From: Microbulbifer sp. THAF38
GTDB lineage: Bacteria; Pseudomonadota; Gammaproteobacteria; Pseudomonadales; Cellvibrionaceae
Direction of reading: 5' to 3'
DNA: 64,000 bases
NCBI RefSeq assembly: GCF_009363535.1
Contig: NZ_CP045369.1
Span: 448,501-512,500 of the forward strand
Of this stretch, positions 47,020 to 57,405 are shown piece after piece; the stretch's first letter is position 1; the number at the start of each line of letters is the position of its first letter. Under the pieces are notes generated by a model. The model was not told the origin of the DNA. It searched no databases and saw only the letters and a list, made by a program, of their open reading frames with translations. The position numbers and the translations under genes are program-made.

Positions 47020-49584
47020 ATGGCATCGACGAAACGCCGGCGCAGTAAAGCGTCAAAACCGAAAAGACGCTACCGCTGGCTCAAATTCCTGTTTTTGCTG
47101 GCCCTGGTGGGCGCGCTCGCCCTGGCCGGGTATATGGCTTACCTCGACGTACAGCTGCGCCAGCGTCTCGACAGCCGCCAGTACCAGCTGCCGGCACGGG
47201 TTTTTGCGCGCCCCCTGGTATTGCGCGAAGGCATGGCGATGCACCCGGATGAGCTGGAGAGTGAGTTTGCCGCCCTCAATTACCGCAAGCAAAAGACGCT
47301 GACCGAGCCCGGTTCCTGGACACAGGAGGGTATGAGCTATCGGGTCTGGCGCAGGGACTTTATCCACGCCGATGGCCGTGAGCCGGCGGCTATGGCCACC
47401 TTCCGCTTGCGCAACGATGAAATTGATAACCTGCGCGATGAAGATGGGCAGCGCATCTCCGAGTTTCGCTTGGACGCCGCCAATATCGGTTCACTGCTGG
47501 GCGGCGGAGACGATCGCAACCCGGTTCGCTTTACGGATATCCCACCACTGGTAGCAAACACCCTGATCGCGGTGGAAGACCAGGACTTCCTCAATCACTT
47601 CGGGGTCTCCCCGCGGGGTATCGCCCGGGCGATGGTAGCCAATATCAAGGCGGGGCGCCTGGTGCAGGGGGGATCAACCATCACCCAGCAGCTGGTTAAG
47701 AACATCTTTTTCGACCACAAACCAAGCCTGCAGCGCAAAATCAATGAGGCCTTGATGGCCGTTTTGATGGAAATTCACTATGACAAGGCCTACATCCTGC
47801 AGGAGTACATCAACGAGGTGTGGCTGGGTCAGCAGGGCGCCCGGGGTATCTACGGCTTTGGCCTGGCGTCGGAATTCTATTTCCAGCAGCCGCTGGATAC
47901 GCTGGAGCCCCACCAGGTCGCCCTGCTAGTGGGGTTGGCGAAGGGTGCCTCCTATTACAACCCCTGGCGCCATCCACAGCGCGCACTGAAGCGTCGCAAC
48001 ACGGTGCTGGATTTGATGCGTGAGCAGGGCCTGATTACCCAGGCTGAATTCGAACACTACTCCGCCAAACCACTGGGTGTAGTGAAAGGTGGTGTGACCG
48101 CTCAGAATCCCTATCCGGCCTTCACCGAGCGGTTGCTCTCCGAATTGCGGCCCTATTATTCCTACGAGGAGCTTCGCACAACCGGGTTGCGGGTCTATAC
48201 AACCCTGGCGCCCTCGGTGCAGAAACTCGCGGAAGAGTCCGTGAGTGGAGGCGTGCAGAAGCTGGAGAAAGACCGCAAGATTAAGGCGAATACTCTGCAG
48301 GCTGCCACGGTGCTATTGGATAACCGCACGGGCAATGTACTCGCCATGGTGGGAGATCGCGACCCGGATTATCCCGGATTCAATCGGGCTCTGGAGGCAC
48401 GCCGCCAGGTGGGTTCTCTGATCAAGCCGGCGGTCTTCCTAACCGCTCTGGAGCGTCCCGAAGAATACAACTTGGCCACCCTAATCGACGATGCACCGGT
48501 GCGTATCGAGGAGGCCGATGGCGATGTATGGATGCCGCAAAACTTCGATAAGCTCGCCCACGGTCAAGTGCCTCTCTATGTAGCGCTGGCCAAGTCTTAT
48601 AACCTGGCTACCGCTCACCTGGGTCTCGATTTGGGACTGCAGAATGTACGCCAGACTATCCGGCGCCTGGGTGTGGATACCAGCCTGCCTCATGTACCGG
48701 CAATGTTGCTGGGCGCGGTGGAAATGACACCATTAGAGGTGGCGGGTATGTACCAGACCATCGCCAATAATGGCGAGACGGTGCAACCCCGCACCCTGCT
48801 AGCGGTATCCGATGCTCAGGGTGGTCGGGTTCAGCATTTCCGCCCGCGCACGAATCGCGGCGTCGACCCAGTGCCTGCTTACCTGTTGCGTTGGGGCCTC
48901 GAGCAGGCTATGCGCGAGGGTACCGGACGCAGGTCTGCCAAGCGATTGCCCAGCAGCGTGCCCTTTGCCGGTAAGACCGGTACCACCAACAATAACCGCG
49001 ACAGCTGGTTTGCCGGATTTTCCCCAGAGGTTACCGCGGTGGTATGGCTCGGACGCGATGATAACGAGCGTACCCGTTTGACCGGTTCCACCGGAGCCCT
49101 GCCGATCTGGACCGAAATCATGCGCAAGCTGCCCCATCAGCACGGTCCTGTGGAGGCTCCACGGGGGATCGAGTTCAAAGAGGTGAATGCTCGCGGACAG
49201 TTTATGGACCCGGATTATTGCCGAGGTGGCTACGAGATACCTTTCTCCTATGAAACCCACTTGCAACCGGCGCCAGAGTGTCGGGGGCAGGACCGCTGGC
49301 GTTGGTTCCGCAACCTGTTTGGCAATGAGCGTTCAGAGGCGGCACCGCGGGAGCAGATGACCCCTGGCTGGGGCAATGACATAGAGCGGCAACAACATGA
49401 GAGTGAGCGCCGTAATCAACTGCGGGAACAGTTGCGCGGTGATGATGCGGAGGAATTTGGCGAGGACTCCTCTTTAGAGCCCCTCGAATTGCCCCGCAAT
49501 CAGTCTGCTGAGGTGGAATATCGAGGTGTTCCCGTTGAAGAGGCCCAGCCGGTGGGACCGGCGCTGGAAGACCAGTGGCCCTGA
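47020..49584 (+). CDS. mrcB: Bifunctional penicillin-binding protein 1b
   Basis: An 854-residue class A PBP that polymerises and cross-links peptidoglycan. A basic cytoplasmic tail and one transmembrane helix (about 21-42) come first, then a UB2H-like domain (about 55-150). The glycosyltransferase domain has catalytic Glu186 in VEDQDF and GGSTITQQLVKN; the transpeptidase has Ser466 in GSLIK, the SYN motif in AKSYNLA, and KTG at about 652 (GKTGTTNN). An acidic Arg- and Gln-rich tail (about 765-854) follows. No strong ribosome binding site precedes the ATG. Confidence 0.96.
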   Translation: MASTKRRRSKASKPKRRYRWLKFLFLLALVGALALAGYMAYLDVQLRQRLDSRQYQLPARVFARPLVLREGMAMHPDELESEFAALNYRKQKTLTEPGSWTQEGMSYRVWRRDFIHADGREPAAMATFRLRNDEIDNLRDEDGQRISEFRLDAANIGSLLGGGDDRNPVRFTDIPPLVANTLIAVEDQDFLNHFGVSPRGIARAMVANIKAGRLVQGGSTITQQLVKNIFFDHKPSLQRKINEALMAVLMEIHYDKAYILQEYINEVWLGQQGARGIYGFGLASEFYFQQPLDTLEPHQVALLVGLAKGASYYNPWRHPQRALKRRNTVLDLMREQGLITQAEFEHYSAKPLGVVKGGVTAQNPYPAFTERLLSELRPYYSYEELRTTGLRVYTTLAPSVQKLAEESVSGGVQKLEKDRKIKANTLQAATVLLDNRTGNVLAMVGDRDPDYPGFNRALEARRQVGSLIKPAVFLTALERPEEYNLATLIDDAPVRIEEADGDVWMPQNFDKLAHGQVPLYVALAKSYNLATAHLGLDLGLQNVRQTIRRLGVDTSLPHVPAMLLGAVEMTPLEVAGMYQTIANNGETVQPRTLLAVSDAQGGRVQHFRPRTNRGVDPVPAYLLRWGLEQAMREGTGRRSAKRLPSSVPFAGKTGTTNNNRDSWFAGFSPEVTAVVWLGRDDNERTRLTGSTGALPIWTEIMRKLPHQHGPVEAPRGIEFKEVNARGQFMDPDYCRGGYEIPFSYETHLQPAPECRGQDRWRWFRNLFGNERSEAAPREQMTPGWGNDIERQQHESERRNQLREQLRGDDAEEFGEDSSLEPLELPRNQSAEVEYRGVPVEEAQPVGPALEDQWP

Positions 49585-49591
49585 ATAAGTA

Positions 49592-49609
49592 GCGCGGCGT
49601 AAGCCGCGC
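49592..49609. terminator. Hairpin between mrcB and hemB
   Basis: GCGCGGC and GCCGCGC form a perfect 7-bp stem with a GTAA loop between the convergent stops of mrcB (49584) and hemB (49625). It lacks a T-tract on either side but is well placed as a shared end. Confidence 0.6.
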
Positions 49610-49624
49610 AATAATTACAAGGCT

Positions 49625-50641
<1,017 letters not shown>

Positions 50642-50737
50642 TTACTCCGGCTATCGATAGGGTCGCAGCAACCCCGCGACCGCAATTGGCGGCCATCATA
50701 TCAAATTGCCGCCGCCGGTGATTTCCCTCGACTCGCT

Positions 50738-51370
50738 TTAGGAGCTGTTTCTAGCGGTGTGAAAAAAGGCCACCAGTTTCTTGCCGGCGGTCTCGATATG
50801 CGTGGCTAGCAGGGCTGCCGCTTCATTTTCCCGCTTTTGTTGTAGCGCCTCAAGAATCGCATAATGCTCCTTCTGACTGGTGCTCTGGTAGTGCAGGCTG
50901 CGGGATTGGTAACCGATATAGCGCTCACTCTGCCTATGTAGTTGCTCCACTGTGGCGAAAAGGGTGGGACGCTCTGCGGCGAGGTAGATACAGGCGTGAA
51001 ACTGCCAGTTAAGACTGCCGATCTGCTCGGCTGAGAGACTGGGATTCCCCTCCATGGTATCGAGAATATCCCGTGCCCGGCCGAGTGTTTCACTGGTGAG
51101 GTTTTTTTGCGCGAGGGTTTGTAAGAGAGGCTCCAGGCGCATACGCATCAGGTAGAGATCCTCCACCTCCAACGGATCGAACTGGGGTACGGCGACACCA
51201 CGTTTGCCGTGGGGCTCCAGCCAACCCTCATTTTTGAGGCGCTGCAAGGCGTCTCTCACGGGGATACGGCTGACTTCATAGAGTTCGGCCACTTCCGCCT
51301 GCTTCAGTGCTTGACCGGCGGGGAAACGCCCGCGCTGCAAATCCGCTTTGATTTTTTCGTAAAGGTTCAT
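50738..51370 (-). CDS. GntR family regulator (FCD/FadR subfamily)
   Basis: A 210-residue repressor-type protein. The N-terminal winged helix (YEKIKADLQRGRFPAGQALKQAEVAELYEVSRIPVRDALQRL) is GntR-like; the C-terminal all-helical FCD effector domain (RMRLEPLLQTLA, NWQFHACIYLAAERPTL, EHYAILEALQQKRENEAAALLATHIE) contains the usual metal-binding type His residues. It starts 7 bp after the benE-like gene, in the same operon. The two GTATAC palindromes in front of that operon are good operator candidates (FadR-type sites have GT-N-AC cores), so it likely controls itself and the transporter. Confidence 0.9.
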   Translation of the reverse strand: MNLYEKIKADLQRGRFPAGQALKQAEVAELYEVSRIPVRDALQRLKNEGWLEPHGKRGVAVPQFDPLEVEDLYLMRMRLEPLLQTLAQKNLTSETLGRARDILDTMEGNPSLSAEQIGSLNWQFHACIYLAAERPTLFATVEQLHRQSERYIGYQSRSLHYQSTSQKEHYAILEALQQKRENEAAALLATHIETAGKKLVAFFHTARNSS

Positions 51371-51377
51371 TGGGCCC

Positions 51378-52550
51378 TTATTTATTATTCCGCCTGAAAA
51401 ACCAATAACAGCCCAGCCCGCCGACCAGCCCCCAGAAAGCGGCACCTATCCCCAAATAACTGATGCCTGAAGCGCTGATAAGAAAGGTGATCACCGCCGC
51501 TTCCCGGCTTTCTGTATCTGCGGTAGCACCCGCCAGGCAGTTACCGAGTGTCCCGAGTAAAGCCAGGCCAGCCAGTGCTGCGATCAGCGCCTTGGGGAAA
51601 TTACTGAATAATGCTACTACCGTGGCGCCAGACAAGCCTACCAGTAGATAGAAAAAACCTGCGGCAATCCCGGCCGTATAGCGCTTGTCCGGGTTGGGGT
51701 GGGCTTCGGGCCCGCTACATATTGCGCCGGTAATCGACGCCAGGGTTAGAGTAAAGCCGCCGAAGGGGGTGAGAAGCAGGTTGGTTAATCCGGTGCCACT
51801 GATAAGAGGAGAAACTGGTACCCGCTGATAGCCACTGGCGGCGAGGGTGGTCGCCCCAGGGAGATATTGAGAGGTCATAGTGACGATAAATAACGGGATG
51901 CCGACACTAATGAGGGTTGAGAGTCTGAATTCCGGTGTAACCCAAATGGGTTTTGGCGCTTGCCAGTGAATCTGGTCAGGTGCGAACAGTTGCAACTTCC
52001 AGCAGACCACCAGCCCACAGACGAGTACCAGAATAATGGCGTAGCGGGGTACCCAGCGCCGCCCCACAAGATAGGCTATTACCATAGCGCCCACCAAAAC
52101 GGGTTGGGATTGCAGTGAGGTGAAGGTACCTAGACCGAACTGCAGCAGTATGCCCGCCAGCATGGCGCCGGCAATCGGGCCGGGTACCAGTCTGGCCACC
52201 CGTTCGAAGGCTCCGGAAACCCCCACTATAAGGGTCAGCAGAGCGCTGAAAAAAAATGCGCCGATGGCCTCGGCAATTGGAATACCGCTGAGGTTGGTCG
52301 CCAGTAATGCGGCGCCGGGAGTCGACCATGCCGTAATAATCGGTGCCCGGTAATACCAGGAGAAGACGATACAGGAGAGCCCCATCCCAAGGCCCAAGGC
52401 ACCGATCCAGGAGGCAATCATCGCCTCATCGGCGCCGGCTGCACGGGCTGCTTCAAACACAATAGCCGCGGAGCTGGCCACGGCGACCAGTACGGCGATA
52501 AAACCGGCGTTGATCGTGGATAGGCTGGTATCGGATAATACGCTTCTCAA
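51378..52550 (-). CDS. BenE/benzoate-type membrane transporter
   Basis: A 390-residue inner-membrane protein with about 12 hydrophobic segments, matching the BenE benzoate/proton symporter family (FSWYYRAPIITAWSTPGAALL, VPGPIAGAMLAGILLQFG, LLTPFGGFTLTLASITGAICSG). The substrate is not certain, since BenE-like transporters occur outside benzoate clusters and no aromatic-degradation gene is nearby. The start appears to be TTG 52550, with AAGG 8 nt upstream. It is the first gene of an operon with the GntR regulator. Confidence 0.85.
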   Translation of the reverse strand: MRSVLSDTSLSTINAGFIAVLVAVASSAAIVFEAARAAGADEAMIASWIGALGLGMGLSCIVFSWYYRAPIITAWSTPGAALLATNLSGIPIAEAIGAFFFSALLTLIVGVSGAFERVARLVPGPIAGAMLAGILLQFGLGTFTSLQSQPVLVGAMVIAYLVGRRWVPRYAIILVLVCGLVVCWKLQLFAPDQIHWQAPKPIWVTPEFRLSTLISVGIPLFIVTMTSQYLPGATTLAASGYQRVPVSPLISGTGLTNLLLTPFGGFTLTLASITGAICSGPEAHPNPDKRYTAGIAAGFFYLLVGLSGATVVALFSNFPKALIAALAGLALLGTLGNCLAGATADTESREAAVITFLISASGISYLGIGAAFWGLVGGLGCYWFFRRNNK

Positions 52551-52553
52551 AAT

Positions 52554-52577
52554 GTATACCTTTTAATTTATGTATAC
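52554..52577. promoter_or_regulatory. Paired GTATAC palindromes, putative GntR operator
   Basis: Two GTATAC palindromes (52554-52559 in ATGTATACC, and 52572-52577 in ATGTATACAT) are centred 18 bp apart, immediately upstream of the transporter start codon. FCD-type GntR proteins bind GT-N-AC palindromes. Overlap with the promoter or ribosome binding region fits repression. A possible TTTTCA / TATACA promoter on the minus strand overlaps the right-hand copy. Confidence 0.6.
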
Positions 52578-52669
52578 ATTTTCACCCTGCCATATGAAAA
52601 GAACAACGCTTCTGCGGCAAAGCGTTAACTCAAGTGCTGGGTGAACGATTTTGATGCAGGAGGAGAGTA

Positions 52670-52693
52670 GGTACCCACCTTGTAGTGGGTACC
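52670..52693. terminator. 9-bp hairpin after hemL
   Basis: GGTACCCAC (52670-52678) and GTGGGTACC (52685-52693) form a perfect stem with a 6-nt loop, 12 bp beyond the hemL stop on the minus strand. No T-tract follows, so termination strength is uncertain. Confidence 0.5.
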
Positions 52694-52705
52694 AGGGAGA
52701 GGAAA

Positions 52706-53989
52706 TCAGTCGAGTCGGGCGAAAACGCGCTCTGCGGCAGCGATAGTCTCTTCGATATCCTCGTCACTATGGGCGGCGGACATGAACCCGGCTTCGTAGG
52801 AGGCGGGTGCCAGATAGACACCTTCTTCAAGCATGCCGTGGAAGAATCGATTAAAACGCTCGTTATTGCAGGCCATTACCTGTTGGTAGTTGGTGACATG
52901 AGTTTCCTCGGTAAAGAAGAAACCAAACATGCTGCCAGCCTTGTTGGCGGTAATGGGAATTCCCGCTTTCTTGCCTGCGGCGAGGATGCCTTCCACCAGG
53001 CGGTCTGTTCTGGCCACTAGAGGCTCGTAGAAACCGGCTTCTTCCACCAAGCGCAGGGTTTCCAGGCCCGCAACCATGGCCACCGGGTTGCCGGACAAAG
53101 TACCCGCCTGATAAACGGGCCCCAGAGGAGCGATCTGCTCCATAATTTCGCGCTTGCCACCGAAGGCACCCACTGGCATACCGCCGCCAATCACCTTGCC
53201 GAGAGTGGTCAGATCCGCTTCGATGCCATAGTGTCCCTGGGCGCCAGTGAGGCTGACGCGGAAGCCTGTCATGACTTCGTCGAGAATAAGTAAGGCGCCG
53301 TGTTGGTCGCAGACTTCGCGCAGTGTTTCCAGGAAGCCGGGCACTGGCGGGATACAGTTCATATTGCCGGCGACGGGCTCCACGATGATACAGGCGATCT
53401 GGTCGCCAATCTCATTGAAGCAGGCACGCACGCCTTCAGCATCGTTGTAGCTCAGGGTGATGGTGTGGTCCGCCAGGGCTGCAGGAACGCCGGGAGAGGA
53501 GGGGACCCCCATGGTCAGGGCGCCGGAGCCGGCTTTGACCAGCAGTGAGTCCGAATGACCGTGGTAGCAGCCTTCAAACTTCACAATTTTATCGCGTCCG
53601 GTAAAGCCGCGAGCCAGGCGGATGGCGCTCATGGTCGCTTCGGTGCCGGAGTTGACGAAGCGCACCAGATCCATGTTGGGCCACAGGCGGCAGAGTTCCT
53701 CAGCCAGCTCGGTTTCCAGCTCAGTGGGGGCGCCGAAACTCAGGCCTGATTGGGCCTGTTCCACAACCGCTTCAATCACTTCCGGATGTGCGTGACCGAG
53801 TACCATCGGGCCCCAGGATTGCACATAGTCGATATAACGTTTCTCGTCCGCATCGAATAGATAAGCGCCTTCGGCACGGCGGATAAACAGGGGCGTGCCG
53901 CCAACGGCACGGAAAGCGCGAACCGGGGAGTTAACGCCGCCGGGGATAAATTGCTGGGCTTCAGCAAAGAGCTGCTCAGATTTACTCAT
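52706..53989 (-). CDS. hemL: Glutamate-1-semialdehyde 2,1-aminomutase
   Basis: A 427-residue PLP enzyme of the C5 route to 5-aminolevulinate. Signatures: [48 protein letters not shown] begins a typical class III block, [11 protein letters not shown], and the PLP lysine in [16 protein letters not shown]. The length equals E. coli HemL (426). I chose the ATG at 53989 (MSKSEQL, the family start); an ATG at 53998 is three codons earlier. No strong ribosome binding site is visible for either. Confidence 0.97.
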   Translation of the reverse strand: MSKSEQLFAEAQQFIPGGVNSPVRAFRAVGGTPLFIRRAEGAYLFDADEKRYIDYVQSWGPMVLGHAHPEVIEAVVEQAQSGLSFGAPTELETELAEELCRLWPNMDLVRFVNSGTEATMSAIRLARGFTGRDKIVKFEGCYHGHSDSLLVKAGSGALTMGVPSSPGVPAALADHTITLSYNDAEGVRACFNEIGDQIACIIVEPVAGNMNCIPPVPGFLETLREVCDQHGALLILDEVMTGFRVSLTGAQGHYGIEADLTTLGKVIGGGMPVGAFGGKREIMEQIAPLGPVYQAGTLSGNPVAMVAGLETLRLVEEAGFYEPLVARTDRLVEGILAAGKKAGIPITANKAGSMFGFFFTEETHVTNYQQVMACNNERFNRFFHGMLEEGVYLAPASYEAGFMSAAHSDEDIEETIAAAERVFARLD

Positions 53990-54106
53990 AGAATTCATTC
54001 AGAAATTGCGAAAAAGGCCAAGAGTCAGCGGCCATTATCAGGGTGTGGGGCCTTGAGGACAATGCGGGGCAAGTCAGGGCGCAGCAGGGAGGGTTGGCTG
54101 GTAAGT

Positions 54107-54130
54107 CGCACCGACGTTGCTGTCGGTGCG
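54107..54130. terminator. 9-bp hairpin after the thiD-like gene
   Basis: CGCACCGAC (54107-54115) and GTCGGTGCG (54122-54130) form a perfect stem with a 6-nt loop, about 30 bp after the thiD stop on the minus strand and upstream of hemL. There is no T-tract. Confidence 0.5.
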
Positions 54131-54161
54131 GATCGCGAATTGCAGTGAGACAGCGAGTACC

Positions 54162-54947
54162 CTAGCGCTCACACCAGAACAAGCGGTTGGGAATCGGGCG
54201 CCCCATCCCCAGCCGGCGACTATCGCGGATAGCGCTCCAGGCGTATTGCTGACTGCGGCTTACCGTCTCGGTGATAGTCAGGCCGTGGGCGATATGGCAG
54301 GCGATGGCGGTGGCGAGTGTGCCGCAAACCCCATAGGCTGCGGGCGGCAACCGCTCCCAGTGGAACTCACGGATCAAACCGCGCTCATCGTAGAGACGGT
54401 TCTGCAGCTGTTGCTCATGGGGCACCCCGGTCAGTAACAGGTAGCGGCAACCGCTTTCCAGCAGTTCCTGGGCCATGGCGTCATGGGTATCGGCCTCCAC
54501 CGCCATTGCACGCGCCTCACGCCGGTTGGGACATACCATGGTGGCGTAGGGCAGCAACAGGGAACTCATGGCCTCCCAAAGGGGTGGGGCCAGTACACTC
54601 TCTTTATCGGCCAGGGTGGCGTCCGGGTCGATAATGACTGGAATGTCGGGGTAATCGCGCAGCACACTGTGCAGTGCCCGCACATTTTCCACTGAACCGA
54701 GATAGCCAACCTTGATAGCCGCTATGGGCATATCCTCCAGGACTGTTCGGGCCTGCTCAATCAAAAGGCTGTCATCCACTGGCGCTACCCCGATCAGTTC
54801 GCCGGTGTTACAGACGCTGATGGCGGAAACGACGGAGGCTGCGTGGCAGCCCAAACTGACGGCCGTTTCCGTATCTGCGCCTATGCCGGCGCTGCCACTG
54901 GGATCGTGGTGGGTGACGGTCAAAATAATGGGCTGCGGTGTATCCAT
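54162..54947 (-). CDS. ThiD-like hydroxymethylpyrimidine (phosphate) kinase, divergent
   Basis: A 261-residue ribokinase-fold protein like the HMP/HMP-phosphate kinase of thiamine synthesis. It has HHDPSGSAGIGADTET at the N-terminus, SVCNTGELIGVAPV, and ATMVCPNRREARAM. Two core sites differ from the norm: the phosphate-site loop usually written DPV is DPDATLADK, and the catalytic loop usually GTGCTL or GSGCTL is GVCGTL (206-211), with Cys one place early. It may be an active but diverged ThiD or have another substrate. ThiE, its usual neighbour beside hemL in Pseudomonas, is not present. Confidence 0.8.
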   Translation of the reverse strand: MDTPQPIILTVTHHDPSGSAGIGADTETAVSLGCHAASVVSAISVCNTGELIGVAPVDDSLLIEQARTVLEDMPIAAIKVGYLGSVENVRALHSVLRDYPDIPVIIDPDATLADKESVLAPPLWEAMSSLLLPYATMVCPNRREARAMAVEADTHDAMAQELLESGCRYLLLTGVPHEQQLQNRLYDERGLIREFHWERLPPAAYGVCGTLATAIACHIAHGLTITETVSRSQQYAWSAIRDSRRLGMGRPIPNRLFWCER

Positions 54948-55029
54948 AGAAGATCTACATGACTGCCAATTGCTGTGCGCCTAATTTTAGTTCCTATATG
55001 ATCCAGGCAAAGAATGATTTCGCGCCAAA

Positions 55030-55452
55030 TTAAAAGGGCTTCACCACGGCCAGAATGACGATGGCGAACAGGGCCACGGTCGGAACCTCATTAAAAATAC
55101 GGAAATAACGTCCGCTGCGGTTATTGGTGCCCTGGGCAAACTTACGAACGTAGGCGCCACACATATGATGATAGGCCAGCAGGAGCACAACAAAGGTGAG
55201 TTTCGCATGCATCCAGCCGGCCGAGGTGTAGTAGCTGGGATTCAAACTGTAAAGCCAGATACCCAGGCCAATAGTGGCAAGCATGGCTGGGATGGCGATC
55301 CCCCTGTAAAGGCGTCGTTCCATGATGCAGAAGCGGTCGCGGCTGAGGGCGTCGGTGGCATCCACGTGGTAAACGAAAAGACGCGGTAAATAAAAGAGCG
55401 CGGCAAACCAACACACCATGGCAATAATATGAAAAGCCTTGATCCACAACAT
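55030..55452 (-). CDS. hemJ: Protoporphyrinogen IX oxidase HemJ
   Basis: A 140-residue membrane protein with four hydrophobic helices, matching HemJ (formerly UPF0093), the oxygen-independent-type protoporphyrinogen oxidase in many Gram-negative bacteria. The conserved His in KAFHIIAMVCWFA, the motif FYLPRLFVYH, and GWMHAKL carry His, Arg and Lys residues expected for heme binding and activity. The ATG at 55452 has GAGGGGA about 6 nt upstream. With hemB and hemL it forms a loose heme group. Confidence 0.92.
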   Translation of the reverse strand: MLWIKAFHIIAMVCWFAALFYLPRLFVYHVDATDALSRDRFCIMERRLYRGIAIPAMLATIGLGIWLYSLNPSYYTSAGWMHAKLTFVVLLLAYHHMCGAYVRKFAQGTNNRSGRYFRIFNEVPTVALFAIVILAVVKPF

Positions 55453-55488
55453 GGAAAATCCCCTCAAAAAAATAAAAACGAAAACTGA

Positions 55489-57309
55489 TTATTTCCGGTA
55501 AAAATTATCGATCTGTAGCGGCAGAATAATGCCCGCAATGCGATTGTCCAGGGAGCCGCTCTGGTGGCGACTAATATACAAGGCGTCGGCCCCGGTATTT
55601 TTAAGTTCTTGCTGAGCTTCCAGCATGGTTGCACGCCAATTTAATTCCGCCATCTGTTTACGCTCACCGGGGATTTTTAGCAAATCAATCTTTGCCGTTG
55701 TGCCCTCGTCTTTTTGTTCCTGCTCCACAAGAGGTTCTTCACCCTCCCCCTCTTTACTGCCCTGAAGAAACGTGGCCAGATCGGCAGCACGCAGGAGTTC
55801 AGGCGGTTTTTCATCGGGCAGGTCGATCAGTATCCACTGGGGGTGTTGTGAGATATAGCCCTGTGCCTGCTCCAGAGGGATTTCCTGCTGAGCGACAATA
55901 AAACTTCGCTCCATTTGGCTGGCCACGCCTACACCGCTGAGCATTTGCTGGCGCCAGGTTGGGGTGCCAGCTTTATTTAGTGCGCGCAGTGTTTCGAGGT
56001 AAATTCCCTGGGTGGAAAAAAGTTGTCGACTGATCAAGGTGGCCACCACGATCATCATCATTCCGGGAAAAAGCACATTGGGGTTGTAGGTCAATTCGAG
56101 AATGGCGAGCAAGGCGGCAAGGGGAGCGTTGAGCATGGCTGCCATCATTGCAGCCATGCCCACCATGGCGTAAAAGCCTGGACTCGCCGTATGTTCCCCC
56201 AACCACATATTAGCGAGGCCACCGGCAATACCGCCGATGCAGGCACCGAGGATAAGGCTGGGGCCAATAACCCCCCCAGGGATGCCCAGCCCAGACCCTA
56301 GAGCGGTAGCAACCAACTTGGCTGCAACAATCACTATTAGAGTGTTTATGCCCAGCTCTCCCAGCATCGCCATTTGCAGTGTGTCGTAGCCCCCACCGAG
56401 AATTTCCGGTACCCAGATTCCGATAGTGCCGGTTACCAGCCCCACTATCAGAAAGCGCAACAGCGGTGAGCGATGGGTTTGCTTGGTGAGTTTGCGGTGG
56501 GCCAGTATGAAAAGCGCTGCCAGAACGCCGATAACCAGCGCACATAAAAATAAAATAGGCAGTTCCGCCAGGGAGTTGAGATGGATTGCCGGTACATTAA
56601 AGTCTGGTTCACGGCCAAAAGTCAGCTGGGTAATCGCACTACCGGTTACCGCCGCCAGAATGACTGGTAAAAAGCCGGCCACGGAATACTCGAGCATCAC
56701 CACTTCCATAGCGAATATCACACCAGCTAACGGAGTGTTGAATGAGGCTGCAATAGCGGCGGCCACGCCACAACCGAGCAGGCTGCGCGCTGAGTTGTTG
56801 GGCAGCCTAAGTGCGCGCGCCAGCCAGCTGCCGCTGGCTGCGCCAAGATGTACCGCCGGCCCCTCACGACCCACCGAATGGCCACTAATCAGGGCGATGG
56901 ACCCGGCGAAAAACTGCAGCAGTGCATTTTGCACTGGCATATAGCCCTGATGGTTATAGAGTCGGTCGAGTACATGAACCACACCAACGTCGTAGCGCTT
57001 GGGGCTGAGTACCAGGTAGATAATGCCAATTAACAGGGATCCGATTACCGGTAGGGCAAACCGCCAGAGTGGCGGTAGGGACTCGTAATTTTGGGGTACG
57101 GACAGAAAAAAGGTGGTTGGCCACTCCATGGCAAAACGAAAAAGCACGGTGACACCACCGGCGAGTACCCCGGTAATCAAAGCCATGCCAACCAGTGGCG
57201 CCAGGGCTTCCCGGGCCGAGAGTTGCAGGCGAATTTGCTCCAGAGCGTTTGTCTTGAGTAAGTAACGGCTCAGGGTGCTTTTCAGTGAAATCCTGGGGCG
57301 CTGTGACAC
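55489..57309 (-). CDS. ClC family chloride channel or transporter
   Basis: A 606-residue ClC protein. The membrane domain (about 35-450) has SGHSVGREGPAVHLG with the gating Glu149, FNTPLAGVIFAMEVVMLE, and GSGLGIPGGVIGPSLILGA. At the place of the proton-pathway glutamate of E. coli ClcA (E203) this protein has Val203, as in channel-type ClCs, which suggests a channel or an uncoupled transporter. A cytoplasmic C-terminal region of about 150 residues holds a CBS-like pair (KAGTPTWRQQ onward) and a charged linker. It stands alone on the minus strand and is divergent from argC. Confidence 0.92.
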   Translation of the reverse strand: MSQRPRISLKSTLSRYLLKTNALEQIRLQLSAREALAPLVGMALITGVLAGGVTVLFRFAMEWPTTFFLSVPQNYESLPPLWRFALPVIGSLLIGIIYLVLSPKRYDVGVVHVLDRLYNHQGYMPVQNALLQFFAGSIALISGHSVGREGPAVHLGAASGSWLARALRLPNNSARSLLGCGVAAAIAASFNTPLAGVIFAMEVVMLEYSVAGFLPVILAAVTGSAITQLTFGREPDFNVPAIHLNSLAELPILFLCALVIGVLAALFILAHRKLTKQTHRSPLLRFLIVGLVTGTIGIWVPEILGGGYDTLQMAMLGELGINTLIVIVAAKLVATALGSGLGIPGGVIGPSLILGACIGGIAGGLANMWLGEHTASPGFYAMVGMAAMMAAMLNAPLAALLAILELTYNPNVLFPGMMMIVVATLISRQLFSTQGIYLETLRALNKAGTPTWRQQMLSGVGVASQMERSFIVAQQEIPLEQAQGYISQHPQWILIDLPDEKPPELLRAADLATFLQGSKEGEGEEPLVEQEQKDEGTTAKIDLLKIPGERKQMAELNWRATMLEAQQELKNTGADALYISRHQSGSLDNRIAGIILPLQIDNFYRK

Positions 57310-57405
57310 CGCACATCCTTCAAGGTCTGGGGCTTGTGGTAGAGTGCTTGGCTGATTTTATGATTATCGTCTCAATTGGCGGATTTATCGGGAGAGTCTA
57401 GCAAG

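Noticed and set aside
46775..47056. Minus-strand 93-codon frame upstream of the PfkB-family gene
   Set aside because: No ribosome binding site or family resemblance; it overlaps the mrcB start and leader.
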